18,954 nt of DNA. Source: an uncultured Acetatifactor sp. Its GTDB lineage: Bacteria > Bacillota > Clostridia > Lachnospirales > Lachnospiraceae. A program made the translations under genes and the position numbers. The DNA is taken from positions 1-18,954 of the forward strand of contig CAJUAP010000072.1 of assembly GCA_910584435.1 (NCBI GenBank), in the 5' to 3' direction. A model generated the notes under the pieces. The model did no database searches. It saw nothing but the letters and a program-made list of their open reading frames with translations, and had not been told where the DNA came from. Shown here piece after piece: positions 1-6,486 of the stretch. Every line of letters begins with the position of its first letter. The first letter of the stretch is position 1.

Positions 1-977
1 CGGAGCCGACACCGGAACCCACGCCGGAGCCGACACCGGAACCCACGCCGGAGCCAACTCCGAACCCGTATGAAAATTTAGGTGTTATAGAGGAAGGGGA
101 CGCAGTGGCATACAGCGGGGAATGTAACGGCGTAAGCTGGCAGATAACATCTGCGGGAAAGCTGATTGTCAAAGGAACGGTGGAAGACCCTTCCCAGAAC
201 TTTGTGGGCTGGAACGCATACGGACTTAGACCGGCGATAAGGACGGCATATATAGAAGTTGTCGGCGCGGGAAATTTGAATGGTTTGTTTGTGGGCTATC
301 CTAGTGGGCCTGCAAGCAATGATCCCTATAGATACAGCGGTATGACCAAAGTAGATATCAGTGGTCTTGATATCAGTCAGGTGACGGATCTTGGTAGTAT
401 GTTTGGTAATGACCAGTATCTGAGCAACATCAATTTCGGTGATTTTGATACCGGAAATGTGACGGATATGGGAGGTATGTTTTCTGGGTGCGGCAGTCTG
501 CAGAGTCTGGATCCAAGCGGCTGGGACACCGGAAATGTGACGAATATGGGAGGTATGTTTGGGGGGTGCGGCAGTCTGCAGAGTCTGGATCTAAGCGGCT
601 GGGACACCGGAAATGTGACGGGTATGGATCGCATGTTTTCTGGGTGCGGCAGTCTGCAGAGTCTGGACCTAAGCGGCTGGAATACCGGAAGTGTAACGCG
701 TATGGGAAATATGTTTGAGGGGTGCAGCAGTCTGCAGAGTCTGGACTTAAGCGGCTGGGACACCAGCAGTGTGACGGATATGAAGTACATGTTTTCTGGG
801 TGCGGCAGTCTGCAGAGTCTGGACCTAAGCGGCTGGGACACCGGAAAGGTGAAGGATATGAGAGGTATGTTTAACGACTGCACCAGTCTGACGGAAATTA
901 TTGTCGGCTCCGGCTGGACGGGGCCGGAAAGCTTTAGCATTTCCGACGGCCATACGGTAACAGTGACAAGGAAATGA
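1..977 (+). CDS. BspA/DUF285-type repeat surface protein, 3' part
   Basis: The frame is open from the left edge, so the gene is 5'-truncated by the window; an internal GTG at 105 is not a convincing start. The visible protein opens with five EPTP units (a flexible linker). A beta-rich segment follows (about residues 34-85) with the GVSWQIT..GKLIVKG pattern often found at the start of BspA-like repeat domains. Then come DUF285-type 26-residue repeats of the form MF.GC.SLQSLDLSGWDTG.VT.M. It ends 22 residues after the last repeat without an LPXTG motif, so any wall or membrane anchor must lie upstream of the window. Family members are secreted or surface-attached adhesins. It lies 69 bp upstream of tadZ with no obvious terminator between. 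Whether it is functionally tied to the pilus is unknown. Confidence 0.85.
   Translation, partial: EPTPEPTPEPTPEPTPEPTPNPYENLGVIEEGDAVAYSGECNGVSWQITSAGKLIVKGTVEDPSQNFVGWNAYGLRPAIRTAYIEVVGAGNLNGLFVGYPSGPASNDPYRYSGMTKVDISGLDISQVTDLGSMFGNDQYLSNINFGDFDTGNVTDMGGMFSGCGSLQSLDPSGWDTGNVTNMGGMFGGCGSLQSLDLSGWDTGNVTGMDRMFSGCGSLQSLDLSGWNTGSVTRMGNMFEGCSSLQSLDLSGWDTSSVTDMKYMFSGCGSLQSLDLSGWDTGKVKDMRGMFNDCTSLTEIIVGSGWTGPESFSISDGHTVTVTRK
3..68 (+). repeat. Pro-Thr-Glu linker repeat (12/24-bp units)
   Basis: Tandem 12-bp units alternate between two synonymous versions (CCGGAGCCGACA and CCGGAACCCACG), giving a 24-bp higher-order period. They encode (EPTP)n. The repeat runs off the left edge, so its full length is unknown. 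It is a typical extended spacer between an N-terminal anchor or domain and a surface domain, and is prone to slippage. Confidence 0.85.
413..890 (+). repeat. 78-bp tandem DUF285 repeats in the surface protein
   Basis: The string CGGCAGTCTGCAGAGTCTGG or a one-base variant recurs at 491, 569, 647, 725 and 803, exactly 78 bp (26 aa) apart. A diverged copy precedes these and another follows. The five central copies are nearly identical at DNA level; differences cluster at a few codons after the VT dipeptide. Near-identity suggests recent duplication or gene conversion. Confidence 0.9.
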
Positions 978-1046
978 TAACTCCCGCCAAGGGTGTGGAC
1001 GGCAGACCGTTTCCAAAGGTACATCTTTAGAACAAAGGAGATTGGT

Positions 1047-2093
1047 ATGACAATAAAACTGGCCATTGCGGATGAAAATGCCGCATATGTGGAAAGACTG
1101 AAAAAAGTGCTGGAAGAATATGAGGATATCAGCCTTTATGCCTATACGGAGAAAAAGGAACTGGAACAGGCGCTGGCTTCCAAGCATTTTGATGCGCTTC
1201 TGTTCGATCCTTCCATCTATGACGGAAGATCCTTGGGAAAGTCCACGCTTGCGGTGATGCTGGCGGGGGATGCGGCAGAAATACCGGAATACTGCAGGGA
1301 GCTTCAAGGGATACATAAATATCAGAGAATCAGCAGGATATATCAGCAGGTGCTGGAACTATGCGCCGAAATCAGCAGGGATGCGGGAAACGTGGTGGGG
1401 CAGGGCAGTGTCACATCCATTGCCTTCTACTCCCCGGCGGGGGGCGTGGGAAAGACCACACTGGCGCTGGCTGCGGCTGCAAGGCTGGCGGCACAGGGCG
1501 GCAGGACGCTGTATCTGAATCTGGAGGAGGCAGCCTCGGAGGACTGCTGCCTGCCCCAGAGTGCGGATAAGGGAATGTCGGAGCTTGTTTCCTGTCTGGG
1601 ACAGAAGGTCAACTTTGCCATGAAAGTACAGGGGCTGCTGCAGAATAAGACGGAGAACTTGTATTATTTTAATCATTTTGGCAGTCCCAATGACATTTAT
1701 GAGATGAGTGGGGAAGAACTGGAAGAGCTTCTGGAACAGCTGGCCAAGACGAGGCTGTTTGATTTTATCGTCATCGATATGGGGATTTCCATGGACAGAA
1801 AGTTTCTGCATGTGTTTGAGTATGCGGATAAGATTGTTCTTGTGGAAAAAGCGGATGACATGGCGGTACGAAAGCTGAACTGTTTTCTGGCGCAGGTGCA
1901 TATCATGAAGGAATATGGCAGGAAAATGGCGAGGGTGCTGAACTTTGACATGGGGAGGGGCAGTATGCTTTCCACGGAGGTTCCGTTGATTGGAAGGATT
2001 AATGCGGCGCAGAGTCCGGACGCGGCGCAGTTTGTGGCAATGCTGGCCCAAGACGCAGGCAGCGGATACCTGACACAGCTTTTATCCATATAA
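1047..2093 (+). CDS. tadZ: TadZ/CpaE-like ATPase with receiver-like N-domain
   Basis: 348 aa. The ATG at 1047 is chosen over an upstream in-frame start at 993 because AAAGGAG lies 6 bases before it. Residues 1-110 form a receiver-like fold: acidic pair D9/E10, a D54 at the usual phospho-acceptor strand end, and K91 near the beta-5 position. Residues 120-348 are a MinD/ParA-type ATPase with a deviant Walker A (SPAGGVGKTT, 129-138) and a Walker B-like IVIDMG (241-246). In Tad systems TadZ/CpaE places the secretion machine at a cell site and has an atypical receiver domain, matching this architecture. It is the first Tad gene here and is followed by tadA. ParA itself is unlikely because of the N-domain and context. 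Confidence 0.88.
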   Translation: MTIKLAIADENAAYVERLKKVLEEYEDISLYAYTEKKELEQALASKHFDALLFDPSIYDGRSLGKSTLAVMLAGDAAEIPEYCRELQGIHKYQRISRIYQQVLELCAEISRDAGNVVGQGSVTSIAFYSPAGGVGKTTLALAAAARLAAQGGRTLYLNLEEAASEDCCLPQSADKGMSELVSCLGQKVNFAMKVQGLLQNKTENLYYFNHFGSPNDIYEMSGEELEELLEQLAKTRLFDFIVIDMGISMDRKFLHVFEYADKIVLVEKADDMAVRKLNCFLAQVHIMKEYGRKMARVLNFDMGRGSMLSTEVPLIGRINAAQSPDAAQFVAMLAQDAGSGYLTQLLSI

Positions 2094-2096
2094 ACA

Positions 2097-2150
2097 GATT
2101 CCGCTTGCGGAATCTTGTCCGCTTGCGGAATCTTGTCCGCTTGCGGAATC
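2097..2150 (+). repeat. Three tandem 18-bp palindromic repeats between tadZ and tadA
   Basis: Units at 2097-2114 (GATTCCGCTTGCGGAATC), 2115-2132 and 2133-2150 (both TTGTCCGCTTGCGGAATC). The first unit is a perfect inverted repeat (8-bp arms around TT); the others keep the CCGCTTGCGG core. They begin 3 bases after the tadZ stop codon. No U-run follows, so a classical intrinsic terminator is unlikely. They may form stacked hairpins in the mRNA (stability or attenuation), or be a REP-like element. Confidence 0.85.
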
Positions 2151-2285
2151 TGTTCACAGGGAAGAATCCGGGGACGGCGTTCTGCTCATGGGGCTTTGTG
2201 CAAAAAAGCGGCGGGGTATCAGTTTGGAGGAAAACAATTTTCAACTTTGGACAGGAGAGAAAGTTTAAATACGGAGATAAGGGGC
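2151..2285 (+). other. Untranslated leader of tadA
   Basis: This completes the 192-base gap between tadZ and tadA. It contains a GGGGACGGCGTTCTG segment (2170-2184) that loosely recalls REP-like elements of Clostridia, a short GCTTT/AAAGC hairpin near 2192-2210, and a GGAGG at 2225-2229 with no sensible start codon behind it. No promoter with both good hexamers was found. Frames through it open only from starts inside the palindromic repeats. Confidence 0.45.
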
Positions 2286-3590
2286 ATGAGAGACTTTTTT
2301 ACGGAAGAAATCGGGAAAATAAGGGAGATGGTCAGCAGGGACCCGGCATATTCGGAACTGGAGGACGAGAAGCTGCGGGAGAAAATTGACGAGATGCTGG
2401 AACTGCGCATGAAGCATTGCATGGCATCGGAACCTGAGACAGCCGCCTATTATACTTCCATCTCTTTCCGAACCAGGAAGAGTCTGGAGGATACCATATT
2501 TGAATCCATTCGGGGACTTGGTATCTTAGGGAAAATCATAGGGGACAAATCCATTACGGAGGTTATGATTAACGGTTATGACACCATATTTGTGGAGCGG
2601 GACGGAAGACTGGAACAGATTCCCGATAAGTTTGAAAGTAAGGAAAAACTCCGGAATATCATTACGAAATTCGTACAGGATATGGGGCGTTCCATCAATG
2701 AAAGCAATCCTATTGTGGATGCAAGGCTGAAAAACAAAGACGACGATATGTACTCCCGTGTGAATGTGGTGCTGGATCCCGTTGCGCTGAACGGACCGAT
2801 TGTTACAATTCGTCGGTTCCCCGAAGAAGGAATGACGATTCAAAAATTAATCAATTACGGTTCCTTGACGCCTCAGGCGGCCGCGTTTCTGGAGAAACTT
2901 GTGCGGGCGAAATACAATATTTTTATCAGCGGAGGCACCGGTTCCGGCAAGACCACTTTCCTGAATGCGCTCTCTAATTTCATTCCGTCTGCGGAACGTG
3001 TCATCACCATAGAGGATTCGGCGGAGCTGCAGATCAGGAATGTCCCCAATCTGGTCAGACTGGAAACCCGCAATGCCAACTCTGCGGGAGTGGGCGCCAT
3101 TACCATTCGGGATTTGATTAAATCGGCTCTGCGTATGCGGCCGGATCGCATTGTGGTAGGCGAGGTCAGAGGGGCGGAGGCATTGGACATGCTTCAGGCC
3201 ATGAATACCGGACATGACGGCTCTCTTTCCACCGGACATGCGAATACGGCTTCCGATATGTTGAGCCGTCTGGAAACCATGGTGCTCAGCGGAGCCGCAG
3301 GGCTGCCGCTGGAAGCAGTCCGTCAGCAGATTGCCTCGGCGGTGGATATTATCGTGCATCTGTCCAGAATGCGCGACGGTTCGCGAAAAACCGTGACCAT
3401 AGCGGAGGTGAGAAAGGAATTGGTGAACGGAAAAGTAGTTCTGGAACCCTTGTTCCAGTTTGAAGAAGATGAACATACCACCGTGAAGAAGGTATCCGGT
3501 TCTCTGCGGCAGAAAAAGAGAAAAGAGGAAATGTTATATGCCGATAAATTTCTCAGCAGCGGAATTTATGATTATTTAGAAGAAGTATGA
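2286..3590 (+). CDS. tadA: TadA/CpaF secretion ATPase
   Basis: 434 aa. The ATG at 2286 follows GGAG with 9-base spacing; the longer frame back to 2115 would start inside the palindromic repeats and translate into non-family sequence. It is a hexameric type II/IV secretion ATPase of the cytoplasmic face that powers Flp pilus assembly. Visible motifs: N-terminal domain to about residue 180, Walker A GGTGSGKT (216-223), Asp box TIEDSAEL (241-248), Walker B region RIVVGEVRG (288-296), and His box GHDGSLSTGH (309-318). Length and motif order fit CpaF/TadA. It sits directly before tadB and tadC, its platform partners. Confidence 0.95.
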   Translation: MRDFFTEEIGKIREMVSRDPAYSELEDEKLREKIDEMLELRMKHCMASEPETAAYYTSISFRTRKSLEDTIFESIRGLGILGKIIGDKSITEVMINGYDTIFVERDGRLEQIPDKFESKEKLRNIITKFVQDMGRSINESNPIVDARLKNKDDDMYSRVNVVLDPVALNGPIVTIRRFPEEGMTIQKLINYGSLTPQAAAFLEKLVRAKYNIFISGGTGSGKTTFLNALSNFIPSAERVITIEDSAELQIRNVPNLVRLETRNANSAGVGAITIRDLIKSALRMRPDRIVVGEVRGAEALDMLQAMNTGHDGSLSTGHANTASDMLSRLETMVLSGAAGLPLEAVRQQIASAVDIIVHLSRMRDGSRKTVTIAEVRKELVNGKVVLEPLFQFEEDEHTTVKKVSGSLRQKKRKEEMLYADKFLSSGIYDYLEEV

Positions 3591-3622
3591 GAAGAATGCG
3601 GGAGTGGGCAGGAGGGGATTAA

Positions 3623-4381
3623 ATGCAGAATAAAATGCCGATCTATTATCAATGCAATATGAAAAAATATGAGCATGTTCTGGTGTATATCATGTGTAGT
3701 ATTTTAATATCCGTGATTGCGTATTTGTTTTACCATTTGATTCCTGTTTCGGTGGTGATAGGATTTCTGGCAGGTATCTATTTGGAAAAAATGTATGCGG
3801 AATCCACCGTCAAGAAGCGGCAGAAGACGCTGCGGCTTCAGTTCAAGGATTTTCTGGAATCCATGAGCGTGGCTGTTCGGGCGGGAAATGTGGAAGTGCA
3901 GGCGGTGAAGTCGGCACTGAAAGATTTGCAGCTATCCTATCATTCCAAAGCGGATATTGTGCGGGAAGTGGACAATATTATCCGCCAATATGAGAAAGGC
4001 GGCGTTGAATTAAAAGTGCTGTTTGAAGATTTTGCAGACAGAAGCGACATCACGGATATCAAGAGTTTTGCCGCCATTTATTCGGTGATTGAAGGAAAGA
4101 GCGACCGTTTCGGGGATATCCTGATGCAGACACAGGAAATTATTGGGGATAAGATTGAGATTGAGCAGGAAATAGAGACTACGATTACTTCGGCGAAATC
4201 AGAGACAATGGTAATGCTGGTTATGCCCATTGTTATCGTAGTGGCAATGTCCGGCATGGGCGGCGGAATGATGGATGCGTTGTTTACAACTCCGGCGGGG
4301 CATCTGGCGGCAACGGCGGCGCTGGTTATCTTCGGAATTTCCTATGTGCTTGCGATAAAAAACAGTGATATTGAAGTATAG
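3623..4381 (+). CDS. tadB: TadB-like inner-membrane platform protein
   Basis: 252 aa. ATG preceded by AGGAGG with good spacing. Two N-terminal hydrophobic segments (about 18-37 and 40-56) lead into a cytoplasmic helical T2SSF/GspF-type domain (about 65-195; note RLQFKDFLESMSVAVRAG). Two C-terminal membrane segments follow (about 196-212 and 226-245) with a glycine- and methionine-rich connector. TadB and TadC together form the membrane platform driven by TadA. The gene is 32 bases after tadA and 20 before tadC. It is shorter than many TadB proteins, which carry a longer N-terminus. Confidence 0.9.
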   Translation: MQNKMPIYYQCNMKKYEHVLVYIMCSILISVIAYLFYHLIPVSVVIGFLAGIYLEKMYAESTVKKRQKTLRLQFKDFLESMSVAVRAGNVEVQAVKSALKDLQLSYHSKADIVREVDNIIRQYEKGGVELKVLFEDFADRSDITDIKSFAAIYSVIEGKSDRFGDILMQTQEIIGDKIEIEQEIETTITSAKSETMVMLVMPIVIVVAMSGMGGGMMDALFTTPAGHLAATAALVIFGISYVLAIKNSDIEV

Positions 4382-4401
4382 GTGCCGTAGGAGGGATGAA
4401 A

Positions 4402-5448
4402 ATGATTGTCTGCATGATATTTGCAAGTATTTTATTTGTGATATTCGTTTTCCTGTTTATGACGGCAAATGACGTCATTGCGGAAACGATGGTGGTCTGC
4501 TGCAAGGAAACTCAGACGGAAATCATCAAAAAGACTCAAATAGAAATGAACCTTTTAATCGAGGGAATGAAGAAATCCAATATGCTCCATGACAAAAGGA
4601 AAATAAAGCAGGGCAGGAAATGTAAAAAGAAAATTGACGAGGCGAAGAAACGGCTGGAACAGCTGGAAAAAGGCAGGATAAGCGTATTGGATATCATTCC
4701 GCTGGCAGGATACCGCGTGATGCAGCTCCTAGGCTGGGATGCATCCAATGAGGTGGTGAAAAAGCTTTATCGCAAATGTACCCAATTCAAAGAGAAGAAA
4801 GAAGCGATGAACTATACCTATTTTCTGCTTGCGTCTCTGATAGGCAATTTTCTGCTTGGAATGACTGCTTTTTGCGCCGGATTCGGACTGGCTCTCGGGA
4901 TGGGAATGGAGAACAGGAGCTTGGTGATAGGAACGGCGGCGTTTGCCGTTTTTGCCTTAATGGGCTATATCCCTTATGACAATGTAAATTCGGTGATTAA
5001 AAAACGTGAGGAGGAGATTGAGAGGCAGTTTCCGCAGGTGGTATCCCAGATGACCCTTTTGACGGCTGCGGGAATGGAAGTGAGCCGGGCATGGGAGCTG
5101 GCAGGGAAAGGCGGCACGGGCACGCTCTATGAGGAGATGAATCGTGTGCTCATTGACTTTAAGAATAATGTGGCGCCCGAGGAGGCATATGCCAAATTTA
5201 TCACCCGGTGCAGCAATCCTTATACCACAAAGCTGGCCACGGCCATTATTCAGAATCTGTCCAAGGGAAACGCGGAGATTGTGAAACTGTTCCGCTCTCT
5301 CAATGATGAAAGCTGGATGGAGCATAAGCATAATGCCCGACGGATGGGGGAAAAAATCCAGTCTAAGCTTTTGCTGCCGACCATGCTGATGTTCGGCGGA
5401 ATTATTATTTTGGTTATTGTGCCGGTGATGAGCGGCTTCAGCTTCTAG
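4402..5448 (+). CDS. tadC: TadC-like inner-membrane platform protein
   Basis: 348 aa from ATG 4402. An in-frame ATG at 4396 directly abuts the AGGAGGG at 4389-4395, so 4402 (about 7-base spacing) is the likelier start. Residues 1-19 are a membrane segment; 35-92 are a lysine-rich helical stretch, probably coiled coil. Two membrane segments (about 139-165 and 173-192) precede the C-terminal T2SSF domain (about 205-320), which has the QFPQVVSQMTLLTAAGME pattern. A last membrane segment lies at 323-343. It is the second platform protein of the Tad machine. Assignment rests on the T2SSF pattern and its place after tadB. Confidence 0.9.
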   Translation: MIVCMIFASILFVIFVFLFMTANDVIAETMVVCCKETQTEIIKKTQIEMNLLIEGMKKSNMLHDKRKIKQGRKCKKKIDEAKKRLEQLEKGRISVLDIIPLAGYRVMQLLGWDASNEVVKKLYRKCTQFKEKKEAMNYTYFLLASLIGNFLLGMTAFCAGFGLALGMGMENRSLVIGTAAFAVFALMGYIPYDNVNSVIKKREEEIERQFPQVVSQMTLLTAAGMEVSRAWELAGKGGTGTLYEEMNRVLIDFKNNVAPEEAYAKFITRCSNPYTTKLATAIIQNLSKGNAEIVKLFRSLNDESWMEHKHNARRMGEKIQSKLLLPTMLMFGGIIILVIVPVMSGFSF

Positions 5449-5504
5449 TCAGTACCGGATAATAATAGAAGGAATGCATTTGCGATCACAAGGAGGGTAA
5501 AGGT

Positions 5505-5732
5505 ATGTTGAATTTGTTAGACCGTATGTATGTGGGAGCCAGAGTCAGGTTCGCCCGTTTCCTGGAGGAATTCAAGAAGGACGAGACCGGCGTTTCCGCA
5601 ATTGTCGCAACGGTTTTATTGATTTTGATTGTTGTACTGCTGGTGGCCGTATTCTGGGAGACAATCAGCGGCTGGTTTACGGAAACCATGGACAAAATCA
5701 TGGGGGAATCGGATAAAGTGAAGTGGGAATAA
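5505..5732 (+). CDS. flp: Small Flp1-like type IVb pilin
   Basis: 75 aa, AGGAGG with 8-base spacing. A positively charged leader of 29 residues ends in KDETG. It is followed by the hydrophobic helix VSAIVATVLLILIVVLLVAV and a short polar tail, as expected for the major Flp pilin cleaved by a class A24 peptidase after G29. The usual Glu at mature position +5 is absent (Val34). The start of the mature helix looks like archaeal pilins (G-VSP-x-I/V-A-T-x-L) more than canonical Flp. Position between tadC and the TadE-like genes supports the role of main filament subunit. It is the only small pilin gene in the window. Confidence 0.8.
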   Translation: MLNLLDRMYVGARVRFARFLEEFKKDETGVSAIVATVLLILIVVLLVAVFWETISGWFTETMDKIMGESDKVKWE

Positions 5733-5788
5733 AGGCAGCAGGGGCGTTGTAGTGCAGAAACCGGAATATAAATAGGAGGCATAGTATT

Positions 5789-6430
5789 ATGAGGAAAATG
5801 CACAAGGATGAAACAGGGTTGGCAATAGTAGAAGCCGCTATGTTAATTCCATTTTGTCTGATTATGGTGCTGGCTCTGTACTATGCCGCCATTTTCATGT
5901 ATCAGAAAGCGTATATGCAGGCAAATCTGCAGAATGCGTTGATTTATTATAAGAATCCTGAGTCGGATACCTATGTGGAGCCATATAAAGAAGAGAATGG
6001 GACGATTCTGGTGAACGGAAATTACGGCGAACCTGAATACAGGTTTCCGTACAGATTTATATTTGACGTTTTTGATGGCTTTGATCATGACGGATTTGCC
6101 TCTTTTTACCGCACCATTTGCGGCTTTGAGGACGATTCGGTAAGCATAGAGACAAAAGAAAAAAATTATGTCATCTACAAGGAAATTACCGCAGAAGCTT
6201 CTTGGACAGTGAAGCCGGCGGTCAGTTTGGAAATGGTGGGCATTCCCAATGAGATAACATTGAAAGCATCCGCAAAGGTAGTGGTATCCGACGCAGAGGA
6301 GATGATCCGCAATGTGGATTTTGTGATAGACATTGTGCAGAACACCGCATTAGGGAAAAAAGCCGGTGAACTGGTGGATGCCGCAAAAGATTTTTATGAG
6401 GATTTTAAGAAAAAGTTTGGGGTTAAATAA
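5789..6430 (+). CDS. tadE: TadE-like minor pseudopilin
   Basis: 213 aa, AGGAGG with 9-base spacing. A type IV prepilin-like leader ends at G10 with mature sequence LAIVEAAMLIPF, placing the conserved Glu at +5, then one membrane helix (about 11-36). The remainder is extracytoplasmic, with a beta-rich part (about 60-175) and a lysine-rich amphipathic C-terminal helix. This matches TadE/TadF pseudopilins, which are processed by TadV and needed for pilus assembly. It sits 56 bases after the pilin and 56 before the TadG-like gene. Confidence 0.83.
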   Translation: MRKMHKDETGLAIVEAAMLIPFCLIMVLALYYAAIFMYQKAYMQANLQNALIYYKNPESDTYVEPYKEENGTILVNGNYGEPEYRFPYRFIFDVFDGFDHDGFASFYRTICGFEDDSVSIETKEKNYVIYKEITAEASWTVKPAVSLEMVGIPNEITLKASAKVVVSDAEEMIRNVDFVIDIVQNTALGKKAGELVDAAKDFYEDFKKKFGVK

Positions 6431-6444
6431 AACAGTCTCAAAAC

Positions 6445-6470
6445 GGAACAAGTTCCCACACGCAGGAACT
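6445..6470 (+). promoter_or_regulatory. Mutually exclusive small hairpins before the tadG-like RBS
   Basis: Three complementary blocks: GGAAC (6445-6449), AGTTCC (6451-6456) and GGAACT (6465-6470). The middle block can pair with either neighbour, giving a 5-bp hairpin with a 2-base loop or a 6-bp hairpin with an 8-base loop. The second ends five bases before the AGGAGG at 6476. Pairing is seen in the sequence; a regulatory role is only a possibility. Confidence 0.35.
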
Positions 6471-6486
6471 GGAATAGGAGGCGCGT

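Noticed and set aside
377..1066. Long minus-strand ORF opposite the DUF285 repeats
   Set aside because: It is kept open by the 78-bp repeat (a multiple of 3), giving a periodic low-information protein; there is no RBS and the plus-strand gene is convincing.
2097..2150. CRISPR-like array
   Set aside because: The units are contiguous with no spacers, and no cas genes are present.
2115..2285. N-terminal extension of tadA from within the palindromic repeats
   Set aside because: Not similar to the TadA N-terminus; initiates inside repeats, while ATG 2286 has a proper RBS.
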